Assembly: GCA_002435785.1 (NCBI GenBank)
Contig: DIUC01000054.1
Location: forward strand, 17,948 to 81,947
From: Saprospiraceae bacterium UBA6168
GTDB taxonomy: Bacteria; Bacteroidota; Bacteroidia; Chitinophagales; Saprospiraceae
Direction: 5' to 3'
Length of the DNA stretch: 64,000 bases
Shown here piece after piece: positions 25,031 through 33,470 of this stretch (position 1 is the stretch's first letter; each line of letters starts with the position of its first letter). The translations under genes were made by a program, and so were the position numbers. Under the pieces are notes generated by a model that saw nothing but the letters and a program-made list of their open reading frames with translations, made no database searches and had not been told where the DNA came from.

Positions 25031-26050
25031 ATGAACTCAGAAAATTTTCATGAATACGTAAAGAACCCCTCAATGCTCCACCAAGTGAGCTATCAGGAGC
25101 TGAAGAGCCTCGTGCTCCAGTACCCGTATTCGCCCAACCTGCGCTACCTGCTGCTACTCAAAAGCCTGTTTGACCAAAGCAAGGACTTTGACAAAAACCA
25201 AGTGCTGGCGTCGTTGAGCAGCCCCGACCGGAAGAAGCTCCGACAATTGGTGACCCAGTATTCTAAGTACCGTTCAGCCCAAGAAAACTATACGCTGAAC
25301 GAAGATTTCTTGGAGTTGAAAGACCTTTCTGTGCTGGAAGACCTGATAAACGAGCCGGCGCCAGAAAGGGCAGCCCCACCAAAAGGGGCTGGTGCTGCGG
25401 TACCGCCGCCGCCCGTGGTCCCCATGTTGGAAGACCTCGACGAATCCACCGAAACGGAAAACGACCTTGATTTTTTGGAGGGGCTGATAGCTGGCACCGC
25501 CGGAGCTGCCAATGAGCCTGGCCAGGACGGCATCCCGTTGGAACCGTTTGTGGAGGAAGCGCCAGAGATGCCAGCGGACGAAATGCCATCCGATGAAATG
25601 CCATCCGATGAAATTTTGCCCGACTTGGAGGCGGAGCCTATTCCGGCGGAAACTGATGAGCCAACGCCCTCCGCTGCCAATATTCCGCTTGAAATCACCA
25701 ACGAACCGGATATCCAACCTGCACCGCTTCCCCGTTCCTCGTTCAACGCTTGGCTTCGGCAACTGAATCCGCCACAGGCAGGAATATTGAGTACGGATTT
25801 GAAAGATATTTCTTTGAACAGCAAGCAGTTGCACACAGCGGAGGAGGATAGGGAGACGGAAGCGAAACAGATTGCCCACCAAAGCGTAGAGGAGGACAGG
25901 GAAATCGCAAGCGAAACTTTGGCCCTGTTGCTCGAAAAGCAGAAGCTGTATGGGAAAGCAATTTCGATGTACGGACGATTGCAGTTGCAATATCCCGAGA
26001 AAAGCAGTTTATTTGCGGCCAAAATTGAGGAACTGAACAAAAAGTTGTGA
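25031..26050 (+). CDS. Conserved protein of the secG locus, unknown function
   Basis: I do not recognise a named domain. The 339-residue protein has a helical N-terminus (about 1-95, MNSENFHEYVKNPSMLHQVS). A long acidic, proline-rich low-complexity middle follows (about 105-235, including EMPSDEMPSDE tandem coding repeats). The C-terminus is TPR-like and reads SETLALLLEKQKLYGKAISM then LQLQYPEKSSLFAAKIEELN. No signal peptide is present, so it is probably cytoplasmic. It is followed by secG after 180 bp, in the same direction. An assembly or scaffolding role is possible but unproven. Confidence 0.75.
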   Translation: MNSENFHEYVKNPSMLHQVSYQELKSLVLQYPYSPNLRYLLLLKSLFDQSKDFDKNQVLASLSSPDRKKLRQLVTQYSKYRSAQENYTLNEDFLELKDLSVLEDLINEPAPERAAPPKGAGAAVPPPPVVPMLEDLDESTETENDLDFLEGLIAGTAGAANEPGQDGIPLEPFVEEAPEMPADEMPSDEMPSDEILPDLEAEPIPAETDEPTPSAANIPLEITNEPDIQPAPLPRSSFNAWLRQLNPPQAGILSTDLKDISLNSKQLHTAEEDRETEAKQIAHQSVEEDREIASETLALLLEKQKLYGKAISMYGRLQLQYPEKSSLFAAKIEELNKKL

Positions 26051-26230
26051 AGTTGGATGGGTTGGAAGTGGCTTTTTAGGAAACCTATTCTTGTGCAAAA
26101 CGCTCACAACCAATGACTTTGGAAAGTAAATTTTTAAAAATTGACAATGGGCGTAGATTTTTAGGTGTTCAGGTCATGGCCTGCCACCCAGCGTCTAAAA
26201 CCTAATGTCTTCATAAAATAATAGACAACA

Positions 26231-26488
26231 ATGGTAGCAATGACTATTTTAATAGCAATCGTGGCATTTTTGCTGATTGCTGCTGTGCTGATTCAAAACC
26301 CAAAAGGTGGTGGCGTTGACTCTACTTTTGGTGGCCAGGCCAACCAGATGTTCGGCGTGGCGAAATCTGCCGACATGATTGAGAAACTCACTTGGGGCCT
26401 TGCGGCAACTTTGATTATCCTCAGCATTCTCACCACATTTATGTTGGGAGGCGGTGCCGTTGGGCCACAGCTTCAGACACCAGGTTGA
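26231..26488 (+). CDS. secG: Preprotein translocase subunit SecG
   Basis: This is an 85-residue membrane protein with two hydrophobic helices (about 4-22 and 54-72). Between them is the family loop VLIQNPKGGGVDSTFGG then QANQMFGVAKSADMIEKLTW. SecG is the small accessory subunit of the SecYEG channel and promotes protein export. Its length is somewhat short of typical but normal for Bacteroidota. Confidence 0.93.
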   Translation: MVAMTILIAIVAFLLIAAVLIQNPKGGGVDSTFGGQANQMFGVAKSADMIEKLTWGLAATLIILSILTTFMLGGGAVGPQLQTPG

Positions 26489-26600
26489 GTTTGAAATCGG
26501 GAAATTGGAAATCGAAGATTCACTCAATAATTTCGAATAAACCAATACTTTTTCAAAGTACATAGTTTCCTTTTTTTTAACTAAAAGATTGATTATCAAT

Positions 26601-26640
26601 AAAATAGCTCTGCGCTGCACGACAGCCAGAGCTATTTTTC
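26601..26640 (+). terminator. Intrinsic terminator after secG
   Basis: AAAATAGCTCTG (26601-26612) pairs perfectly with CAGAGCTATTTT (26627-26638), followed by further T. It lies between secG and the cytidylyltransferase gene. Confidence 0.85.
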
Positions 26641-26689
26641 GTAATCCAATTAATCCTCGTTCCCAAAGGGAACCTAATTCCTCAAATTC

Positions 26690-27358
26690 ATGAAGATTGC
26701 TGCCATCGTACCCATGCGCCACTCCAGCGAGCGGGTGGTCGGGAAAAACTACCGGGATTTTGCGGGTAAACCGCTGTTCCACCACGTCGTAGAGAGCCTA
26801 CTGGCCTGCACGGCCATCAGCCAAGTGGTGATAGACACGGACAGCCCTGTGATTATGGAAGATGCCGCCAAGTGCTTTCCGACCGTTACCCTGTTGGAGC
26901 GGCCAGCGCACCTACGTGCGGGCGACATACCCATGAACGACGTGCTGCTGAACACGCTGAACCAACTTGACGCCGATTTTTTCTTGCAAACGCACAGTAC
27001 CAACCCGCTGCTCACTGCTGAATCGGTTAAACGAGGCGTGGATATTTTCCTGAAAAACTACCCGATTTACGACTCCCTGTTCAGCGTGACGAGGCTCCAA
27101 ACCCGCCTCTGGGACGAACTGGCCCGTGCCGTGAACCACAACCCCAACATCTTGCTGCGCACCCAAGACCTGCCGCCGATTTACGAGGAAAATTCCTGCC
27201 TCTACATTTTCTCCAAAGAAATCCTTTTGCGCAAGCACAACCGCATCGGCGACCGGCCATACCTGCTCGAAATCTCGAAGGAAGAGGCGCAAGATATTGA
27301 CGTGGAGATTGAGTTTCGGATTGCGGAGTTTTTGATGAAGGCGAGGATGGGGCAGTAA
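26690..27358 (+). CDS. Acylneuraminate cytidylyltransferase family protein
   Basis: The 222-residue protein has the nucleotidyltransferase fold of CMP-sialate synthetases: IAAIVPMRHSSERVVGKNYR (N-terminal CTP-binding loop), PLFHHVVESL, QVVIDTDSP and FFLQTHSTNPLL. The family activates sialic acids or related nonulosonic/KDO sugars with CTP for surface glycans. No sugar synthase (NeuB type) or epimerase is in this window, so the true substrate is open. It stands alone after the secG terminator. Confidence 0.85.
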   Translation: MKIAAIVPMRHSSERVVGKNYRDFAGKPLFHHVVESLLACTAISQVVIDTDSPVIMEDAAKCFPTVTLLERPAHLRAGDIPMNDVLLNTLNQLDADFFLQTHSTNPLLTAESVKRGVDIFLKNYPIYDSLFSVTRLQTRLWDELARAVNHNPNILLRTQDLPPIYEENSCLYIFSKEILLRKHNRIGDRPYLLEISKEEAQDIDVEIEFRIAEFLMKARMGQ

Positions 27359-27410
27359 TAGCTGCTGCAAAGCCAATTTAATAGGAGAATCCTTTTTTGC
27401 CGCCGGGTGA

Positions 27411-27980
27411 TTACACCCTTAGGCTCCCACGGAACCCCCTGGCGGCATAATATGATTCTGCTCCGTTGTGATAAACAAACACGGTATTGTAGCGACGGTC
27501 GCAAAAGAGGGCACCACCAAGTTTTCTAATACCAGCAGGTGTTTTTACCCAACTTGATGTCTTGGTATCAAAATTTCCGAGTTCCTGCATTTTCCGGTAT
27601 TGTTGTTCAGTCAATAGCTCAATGCCCATGTCCGCAGCCATTTTGGTAGCGCTGTTTATCGGTTTATATTCCTTCCTTGACTCCAGCGCTTCTTGGTCGA
27701 AACAAATACTCCTGCGGCCTTTTGGACTTTCCGCGGAACAATCGTAAAAAATGTATTCGCCCGTCACCATATCAAAACCAACAACATCAGGTTCACCACC
27801 AGTTCTTTCCATTTCAAAGAGTGACCATAATTTTTCGGTATTGGCCTCCAACTTTGCATGTACTTCGGCCCATTCAAGACCTAAATGGCGACTCATGTTT
27901 TTTTCAAAACGGGCTTCTAATGTGCTAAGCAGTTCTTGCTCTTGTGCTGGTGACAAGTCTTTTTTAATTTCCATTGTCAT
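27411..27980 (-). CDS. DUF4256 domain protein
   Basis: This is a cytoplasmic-looking protein of 189 residues from the ATG at 27980 (MTMEIKKDLSPAQEQELLST); an in-frame ATG at 28034 would add 18 unlikely residues. Conserved family segments include GGEPDVVGFDMVTGEYIFYD, GRRSICFDQEALESRKEYKP, DMGIELLTEQQYRKMQ and RRYNTVFVYHNGAESYYAAR. DUF4256 proteins are widespread and uncharacterised. It converges with the preceding cytidylyltransferase gene. Confidence 0.85.
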   Translation of the reverse strand: MTMEIKKDLSPAQEQELLSTLEARFEKNMSRHLGLEWAEVHAKLEANTEKLWSLFEMERTGGEPDVVGFDMVTGEYIFYDCSAESPKGRRSICFDQEALESRKEYKPINSATKMAADMGIELLTEQQYRKMQELGNFDTKTSSWVKTPAGIRKLGGALFCDRRYNTVFVYHNGAESYYAARGFRGSLRV

Positions 27981-28057
27981 AATGTGGCATTTTGATTTGC
28001 ACAAATCCTGATGGACGGCAGCATGATATGGCACTTATAAAAAAGGAGAACCAAGAA

Positions 28058-28092
28058 TAGCGATACGATTGCTGGGGGCAATCGTAGCGCTA
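28058..28092 (-). terminator. Probable terminator after fbp
   Basis: TAGCGATACGATTG pairs with CAATCGTAGCGCTA with one mismatch around a short loop. On the minus strand it follows fbp and precedes a U-rich stretch. Confidence 0.6.
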
Positions 28093-28098
28093 CCCTTC

Positions 28099-29097
28099 TC
28101 ACGCCGAGTACTTCTCCACAAATTCCTTCATCTCGTCCACCATTTCCGGGCTGCCCATTGCAACCGTCACCCGTTCGTGCAGGCCAGTGGGCTGGAGGTC
28201 CAGCACTCGCTCCAGTTGACAAGTGATGGCCTTGCCACCCGCTTGCTCCACCACAAACCCGACGGGGTTGCATTCATAGAGCAGCCGAAGCTTGCCCTTG
28301 GGATACTTCCGGGTGTTTGGGTAGAGGAAAATGCCGCCCTGGAACAAGATGCGGTGGATGTCGCTGACCATTGAGCCAATGTAGCGGAGCTGCATGTTGT
28401 TGTCAGAACAGTGGTCAATATAGCGCCGCATTTCCACGTCAAACTTAAGGTAGTAGCCTTGGTTCAGCGAGTAGTAGTTGCTGCGCTTGGGTATCTGGAT
28501 GTTCTGGTGCGAGAGGCAAAACTCTCCGATGGTCGGGTCGAGGGTGAAGCCGTTCACGCCGCTGCCCGTCGAGTAAACGAGGATGGTGGAAGTGCCGTAA
28601 AGCACGTATCCGGCGGCCACAAGGTGTACCCCTTTTTGCAAAAAATCTTCCTGTGTCACCGACCCCGTTACTTCGCTCACCCGGCGGTAAATGCCGAAGA
28701 TGGTGCCGACAGATACGTTCACGTCAATGTTCGAGGAGCCATCGAGCGGGTCCATGACCACCACGTACTTGCTCGCCTTGTCGTGCAGCGTTGGGAGCGG
28801 AATGAACTCTTCGTTTTCTTCCGAGGCGATGCCAGCACATTCGCCGCTGTTGCGCAAGCACTCGATGAACTTCTCATTGGCGAAGATGTCGAGCTTCTGC
28901 ACGTTCTCGCCATGCACGTTCTCATTGCCGACGGCGCCGAGGATGTTGAGCAGGCCCGCCTTGTTGACTTCCCGGTTCACGATTTTGGCGGCTACGCCAA
29001 TGTCACGGAGCAGCCCGGTGAGTTCGCCCGTGGCGAAATTGTGCTCCTGCTGCCGACGAATGATGAACTCGTCGAGGGTTACGATTCGGTTTTGCAT
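28099..29097 (-). CDS. fbp: Class 1 fructose-1,6-bisphosphatase
   Basis: The enzyme hydrolyses fructose-1,6-bisphosphate to fructose-6-phosphate in gluconeogenesis. The 332-residue protein carries the metal-binding signature DPLDGSSNID starting at Asp116, preceded by ASEENEEF. Substrate-binding segments include VAAGYVLYGTSTILVYSTG, ALNQ-like SLNQGY, RYIGSMVSDIHRIL and LLYECNPVGFVVEQAGGKA. The length is normal. It is followed on the same strand by no close partner; a GGTGAGC palindromic repeat lies just upstream of its start. Confidence 0.96.
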   Translation of the reverse strand: MQNRIVTLDEFIIRRQQEHNFATGELTGLLRDIGVAAKIVNREVNKAGLLNILGAVGNENVHGENVQKLDIFANEKFIECLRNSGECAGIASEENEEFIPLPTLHDKASKYVVVMDPLDGSSNIDVNVSVGTIFGIYRRVSEVTGSVTQEDFLQKGVHLVAAGYVLYGTSTILVYSTGSGVNGFTLDPTIGEFCLSHQNIQIPKRSNYYSLNQGYYLKFDVEMRRYIDHCSDNNMQLRYIGSMVSDIHRILFQGGIFLYPNTRKYPKGKLRLLYECNPVGFVVEQAGGKAITCQLERVLDLQPTGLHERVTVAMGSPEMVDEMKEFVEKYSA

Positions 29098-29104
29098 AAT
29101 TATT

Positions 29105-29197
29105 TGGTAAGGTGAAAGCGCAGCGGGTGAGCGGTGTGATAGGGTGAGCAGGTTCTCATGCTCACTTGCTCACCTCGCTGACCCGCTGACTCGCTAA
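29105..29197. repeat. GGTGAGC/GCTCACC palindromic repeat
   Basis: AGCGCAGCGGGTGAGCGG ... GGTGAGCAGG is mirrored by CTTGCTCACC ... CGCTGACCCGCTGACTCGCT. It lies between the esterase stop and the fbp start and can form a long hairpin. It belongs to a different sequence family from the GTTGGCAG repeats. Confidence 0.7.
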
Positions 29198-29925
29198 AAT
29201 CTGCTATCGAGGTAATACGGCAACATTGCTCGCCAGGTTGGCCAGTCGTGGCGCATGTCGGTGCCCCAAATGTCCAATTCGTGGGGAATGCCCTTTGACG
29301 AAAGAATGCCCGACAAAGTCTTGGAGGCTTGTGGGCTTTCGTAGGCACCGGAGCCGGTCACGATATGGCAGTGGCTTTTGTTCCGCAAAATTGGGAGGAA
29401 ATAGTCGTCGTTCAGGTTGGGCAGGTACGACACGGGGGAGTTGAAGTAAACATCCTGATCGTAGTAGCCATCAGTGTAGTCTTGCAGTTCATATACCCCG
29501 CTCATGGCGATAACGCCGTCAATCAAATCTGGGCGTTTGAAGTACAGGTTGGCGGAGTGCAGGGCACCCAGCGAAGCACCTGTCACATATATAGGTGTAT
29601 CTGGGCTGGTCTTGCTCTTGATGAACGGCACTACCTCATTATAGACGTAGCTGTTGAACTGCGTGTGGCGGATAGCCTTGTGGCGGGGGTGCATCTTGTT
29701 GTTCAGCCAGCTTTCGGAGTTGATGCTGTTGATGGAGAACACCTTGCATTTGCCGGAGTTGATTTGGTTTTCCAGCACGTCCATCATCAGGAAGCGCTCG
29801 TACTCCAAAAAATCAGCCGCCGCCGTGGGCAGCATTAGCACGGCAAAACCGTAGTTTCCCCAGATGCCGATTTCCATGTTTTTGTTTAAAGATGGGCTGT
29901 GCCACTGATGGATTTCTCTGTGCAT
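29194..29925 (-). CDS. Esterase D-like alpha/beta hydrolase
   Basis: From the ATG at 29925 the protein has 243 residues (MHREIHQWHSPSLNKNMEIG). The nucleophile elbow reads TGASLGALHSANLYFKRPDL (Ser in GASLG). The acidic residue is expected near HIVTGSGAYES, and the catalytic His in TDMRHDWPTWRAMLPYYL. The fold matches the 'putative esterase' family, which includes esterase D and mycolyltransferase relatives. There is no signal peptide. The substrate is unknown. Upstream in-frame codons to 30024 are less likely. Confidence 0.85.
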   Translation of the reverse strand: MHREIHQWHSPSLNKNMEIGIWGNYGFAVLMLPTAAADFLEYERFLMMDVLENQINSGKCKVFSINSINSESWLNNKMHPRHKAIRHTQFNSYVYNEVVPFIKSKTSPDTPIYVTGASLGALHSANLYFKRPDLIDGVIAMSGVYELQDYTDGYYDQDVYFNSPVSYLPNLNDDYFLPILRNKSHCHIVTGSGAYESPQASKTLSGILSSKGIPHELDIWGTDMRHDWPTWRAMLPYYLDSRF

Positions 29926-30062
29926 TTTCGTTCGTTTTGATAGATGTGAGTATTGAGTTGTTGGGTTATTGGGGAACCAGTACCGTGTTTTGATTTGTGA
30001 AAACCTTGACCAAGCACCGTGCAAATATATTTCGCTAATTTCGCCCGCCCAAACTTTATTTG

Positions 30063-30243
30063 AGTTAGGCAGTTTGTCAGGTGACAGCTTTTGAAAGTTA
30101 GGCAGTTCGCCAGTTGGCAGTCAGTTCGGCAGTTGATTAGCCGAGGCCATCCGCTGACTCAAAACTTTTGAACTTTGGAACTGCAAACTGACTGCGAACT
30201 GCCAACTGTCAAACTGCCATCCCGAGAAGTCGGGACAAGACCT
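30063..30243. repeat. GTTGGCAG-family palindromic repeat (copy 2)
   Basis: The left arm has GTTAGGCAGTTCGCCAGTTG and the right arm GACTGCGAACTGCCAACTGT. It ends with CATCCCGAGAAGTCGGGACA, a small hairpin whose reverse complement (with a variant loop) is found inside the downstream ABC gene at 31291-31315. The right end is only 5 bp from the ABC start codon. Confidence 0.75.
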
Positions 30244-30248
30244 CCAAA

Positions 30249-32117
30249 ATGGCTCATCTTTTTTTCCTCAACAAATACTTCTTCAAATACCGCAGGCGCT
30301 TGCTGTTGGGCATACTTTTCATCTTTGTTTCCAACTATTTTCAGGCATTGCAGCCGCAGATGATTCGCCAGGCGCTCGACCTCGTGGTGGAAAACATCGC
30401 CCTGTACCGCATGTACGACGGCTTTGGGTTGCAGCCAGTGGTGTTCAGCCATTTTGGGCGGACGCTGCTTTATTTTGGTGGGGTGGTGCTGGTTTTGGCG
30501 CTTTTGATGGGCGTTTTTTTGTTTCTGGTCCGGCAGACCATCATCGTGATGTCGAGGCTGATAGAGTACGACCTCCGCAAGGAAATCTTCCAGCATTACG
30601 AAGACCTGCACCTCGCATTTTACAAAAAAAACGCCACCGGTGACCTCATGGCGAGGGTCATGGAGGACGTTTCAAAAGTGCGGATGTACCTCGGTCCGGC
30701 CATTCTTTATGGCATCAACCTCGTGTCGCTGTTCACGCTCGTCATCATCTCCATGCTCCGGGTCAACGTCACGCTTACGCTGTGGTCGCTGTTGCCACTG
30801 CCCATTTTGTCCCTTTCTATCTATTTCGTGAGCAGTTTGATTAGCAAGAACAGCGAAAAAATCCAGCGCCAACTCTCCAAGCTCACCAGCATCTCGCAGG
30901 AGGTGTTCAGTGGCATCCGGGTGGTAAAAAGCTACGTGCAGGAAGCGCCAATGGGCCGATTTTTTCAGGAAGAAAGCCAAGCCTACATGGACAAATCGCT
31001 GAAGCTCGCCCGTGTGGAATCGTTCTTTCAGCCAACGATGCTGGTTTTGATTGGCTTGAGCACCATCATCACCGTTTATGTCGGCGGGCTGCAGGTAGCC
31101 AAGGGCAATGTCACCACGGGCAACATCGCCGAGTTCATCATCTACGTGAACATGCTCACCTGGCCCGTCACCTCCCTCGGCTGGATTAGCTCCCTCATCC
31201 AACAAGCTGCTGCTTCGCAAAAACGCATCAACGAGTTCCTGAGCATAAAACCGGAGATTGTGAATCCAGTCGACAGTCTTCAGTCGGCGGGTCTTGTCCC
31301 GACTACTCGGGATGGCAGTCGGCAGTTACCAGCCACCAGTCACCAGTCCGCAATCCGCAATCCGCAATCCGCAATTGTCTTCGACAACGTCTCATTCACC
31401 TATCCCGACACGGGCATTGTTGCGCTCCGCAATATCAGCTTTGAGCTGTTGCATGGCCAGAAGTTGGCCATCATAGGGCGGACGGGCAGCGGCAAGTCTA
31501 CCTTGGCCGACCTGCTGGTGCGCCTATACGACGTGACCGAAGGCCGCATCCTCATGGATGGCGTGGACATCCGCCAACTGGACCTCCACCGCCTCCGCCA
31601 GCGCATCGGCTATGTGCCGCAAGATGTGTTCCTGTTCTCCGACACCATCTCCAACAACGTGCGCTTTGGCAGGCCGGACGCCACACAGGCCGATGTGGAG
31701 GCTTTTGTCAGACATGCTGCCATCTACAACGAAATCGCTGAATTGCCCGAAGGCTTCGAAACCGTGGTGGGCGAGCGGGGCGTCACCCTATCCGGTGGCC
31801 AAAAGCAGCGGGTGAGCATCGCACGGGCGCTGGCCAAGCAGCCCGAAATCGTGCTGCTGGACGACTGCCTAAGCGCTGTGGACACCAACACCGAAAAGCA
31901 AATCCTCGGCTACCTCGGCACCGACATCGCTGACAAAACAGCCATCATCATCACCCATCGCATTTATTCCTTGCTGGAATTTGACAAAATCATCGTGCTC
32001 GACGATGGGCGCATCACAGAAATGGGGACTCATGCCGAACTGCTGAGCATGAAGGGGTATTATTTCGAGCAGTTTGAAAAACAACGGATGGAGGAGGGGA
32101 TGGAGAGTGGGGGGTAG
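30249..32117 (+). CDS. ABC transporter half-molecule, MdlA/heterodimeric-exporter type
   Basis: The 622-residue protein joins a six-helix membrane domain (about 15-330) to an ATPase domain (about 377-610). Visible motifs are Walker A GRTGSGKS (410-417 after IIG), the Q-loop YVPQDVFLFSDT, the signature LSGGQKQR, Walker B IVLLDD and the H-loop IITHR. After Walker B the catalytic glutamate is replaced by aspartate (LLDDCLSAVD), as in the degenerate half of heterodimeric exporters such as MdlA. No partner gene is present here. Between the two domains (about 341-376) is an in-frame stretch coded by intergenic-repeat sequence. The substrate is unknown. Confidence 0.93.
   Translation: MAHLFFLNKYFFKYRRRLLLGILFIFVSNYFQALQPQMIRQALDLVVENIALYRMYDGFGLQPVVFSHFGRTLLYFGGVVLVLALLMGVFLFLVRQTIIVMSRLIEYDLRKEIFQHYEDLHLAFYKKNATGDLMARVMEDVSKVRMYLGPAILYGINLVSLFTLVIISMLRVNVTLTLWSLLPLPILSLSIYFVSSLISKNSEKIQRQLSKLTSISQEVFSGIRVVKSYVQEAPMGRFFQEESQAYMDKSLKLARVESFFQPTMLVLIGLSTIITVYVGGLQVAKGNVTTGNIAEFIIYVNMLTWPVTSLGWISSLIQQAAASQKRINEFLSIKPEIVNPVDSLQSAGLVPTTRDGSRQLPATSHQSAIRNPQSAIVFDNVSFTYPDTGIVALRNISFELLHGQKLAIIGRTGSGKSTLADLLVRLYDVTEGRILMDGVDIRQLDLHRLRQRIGYVPQDVFLFSDTISNNVRFGRPDATQADVEAFVRHAAIYNEIAELPEGFETVVGERGVTLSGGQKQRVSIARALAKQPEIVLLDDCLSAVDTNTEKQILGYLGTDIADKTAIIITHRIYSLLEFDKIIVLDDGRITEMGTHAELLSMKGYYFEQFEKQRMEEGMESGG
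31267..31375 (+). repeat. Intergenic-type repeat inserted in frame in the ABC transporter gene
   Basis: The run contains GTCTTGTCCCGACTACTCGG then GATGGCAGTCGGCAGTTACC, and a triple ATCCGCA word before GCAATTGTCTTC. The first part is the reverse complement of the small hairpin at 30221-30243. It codes for SLQSAGLVPTTRDGSRQLPA then TSHQSAIRNPQSA, with no stop, in the linker before the ATPase domain. Confidence 0.8.
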
Positions 32118-32139
32118 TGTGGCGAATAATTGGACATTT

Positions 32140-33312
32140 TCAACGGATTTTGCACTCGACTCGCCTGTTCTTTAGCCGCCCTTTTTCAGTGTCGTTAGCA
32201 CTTAATGGCTTGCTTTCTCCATATCCCATGGCGATAACCCTCGTTTCAGTTATCCCGCTGGAAATCAGGTAGTTGGCGACGGCTTTGGCCCTTTTTTCCG
32301 ACAAAACTCTATTGGCTTCTTCCTGGCCGACATTGTCAGTGTGCCCACCGATTTCCACATTGACCCCCACGTTGTTTTTCAAGTAATCAACCAGTCCATT
32401 TAGTTCGGGCAAAGCAGCGGGCAGCAAGTCCCATTTGCCTGTTTCAAAGTTGACGTTTTTGAAGGTGTAGGCGCTGTTCTTTTTCAAGTCCTCTGCGATG
32501 GAAACGGGGGGTGGGGGCGGGTTGCCCTCGCCGAGCCAGAGGTCGTCGAGGAGGTAGTAGCCGACCCGCCGTTTTTTCAACTGCCAATTTTTGTTGACGG
32601 TGTTGTATTCGTCAATTTCGGCGGTGTTCGGCAGGTTGGTAGCCGTGTTGTTGTCGGTGGTGAAATTGCCGATGGTGAAATGGGTGTAGGCCTTGTCCGC
32701 CTTGAAGGTTTTGTTCAGGAGCACCCACTCGCCCGGCTGCGTCACGATGGGGTCGTACCAAACCAACTGGGGGAAGGCCACGTCGAGCGTCATGTTTTTT
32801 TCTTCAAAATCGGTGAACCAAACGCCAAGGCTGCCCGCCGCCAATGGGATGACCTCCAGCGTTTTCACGCTGCTGTTGAGGTTGCGCACGTGCCGCTCGC
32901 CAGCAGCTTTGCCCTGTTGGATGTAAAATGCGAAGGTGTATTCCTTGCCCTTTTCCAGTGGCATGCTCAGTTTTCCTTGAATGAATTCGTGGTAATCCAT
33001 GGTGCGTGACATGTCGAGGGCGGGCATGTAGGTGAGTATGCCGACCGCCTTATCGCCGGAGTGAGGTTTGGGGAAATGGCAGTCGCCCGTTGCCGAAGGC
33101 GCCCAAACAATCAGGTCTGGCGTACACTCCAAAAAGGAGCTCCAATGCTCCACAGTTGCGTTGAACACTGCCGAACTGTTGCCATAGGCGCAGGTGGGGT
33201 AGGTGTTACCGGGCTTTAAATCCTCAAAGCCAGGGTTGAGGACGAGGTTGGTGGGCTGGGCTGTCGTTTTTTCAACAAACAACAAAAAAAGGGAAAAGAA
33301 AACGGGTTTCAT
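32140..33312 (-). CDS. OmpA family outer-membrane/peptidoglycan-associated protein
   Basis: The 390-residue protein has a signal peptide (PVFFSLFLLFVEKTTAQ). An N-terminal galactose-binding-like domain follows (NLVLNPGFEDLKPG, about 20-255), then a PPPPP linker and a C-terminal OmpA domain (about 280-390). The latter includes VEIGGHTDNVGQEEANRVLS and KGRLKNRRVECKIR, the peptidoglycan-binding pattern. It probably tethers a surface carbohydrate- or protein-binding module to the cell wall. It converges with the ABC gene, 22 bp between stops. OmpA-fusion proteins of this kind are common in gliding Bacteroidota. Confidence 0.87.
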   Translation of the reverse strand: MKPVFFSLFLLFVEKTTAQPTNLVLNPGFEDLKPGNTYPTCAYGNSSAVFNATVEHWSSFLECTPDLIVWAPSATGDCHFPKPHSGDKAVGILTYMPALDMSRTMDYHEFIQGKLSMPLEKGKEYTFAFYIQQGKAAGERHVRNLNSSVKTLEVIPLAAGSLGVWFTDFEEKNMTLDVAFPQLVWYDPIVTQPGEWVLLNKTFKADKAYTHFTIGNFTTDNNTATNLPNTAEIDEYNTVNKNWQLKKRRVGYYLLDDLWLGEGNPPPPPVSIAEDLKKNSAYTFKNVNFETGKWDLLPAALPELNGLVDYLKNNVGVNVEIGGHTDNVGQEEANRVLSEKRAKAVANYLISSGITETRVIAMGYGESKPLSANDTEKGRLKNRRVECKIR

Positions 33313-33470
33313 GGCCAGTGTTTTTATGACCTTAATCAGAAACTAATCGAAAGTTACAAATCCAGCAATCTTCCCGCTTAATTTTCAAAAATCCTCCTAC
33401 ATTAGCCCCTCGTCGGCGCAAAATGCAGTGTCGGCGGCCATTTTTTCAAACAAAATCAACCTAACCAATT

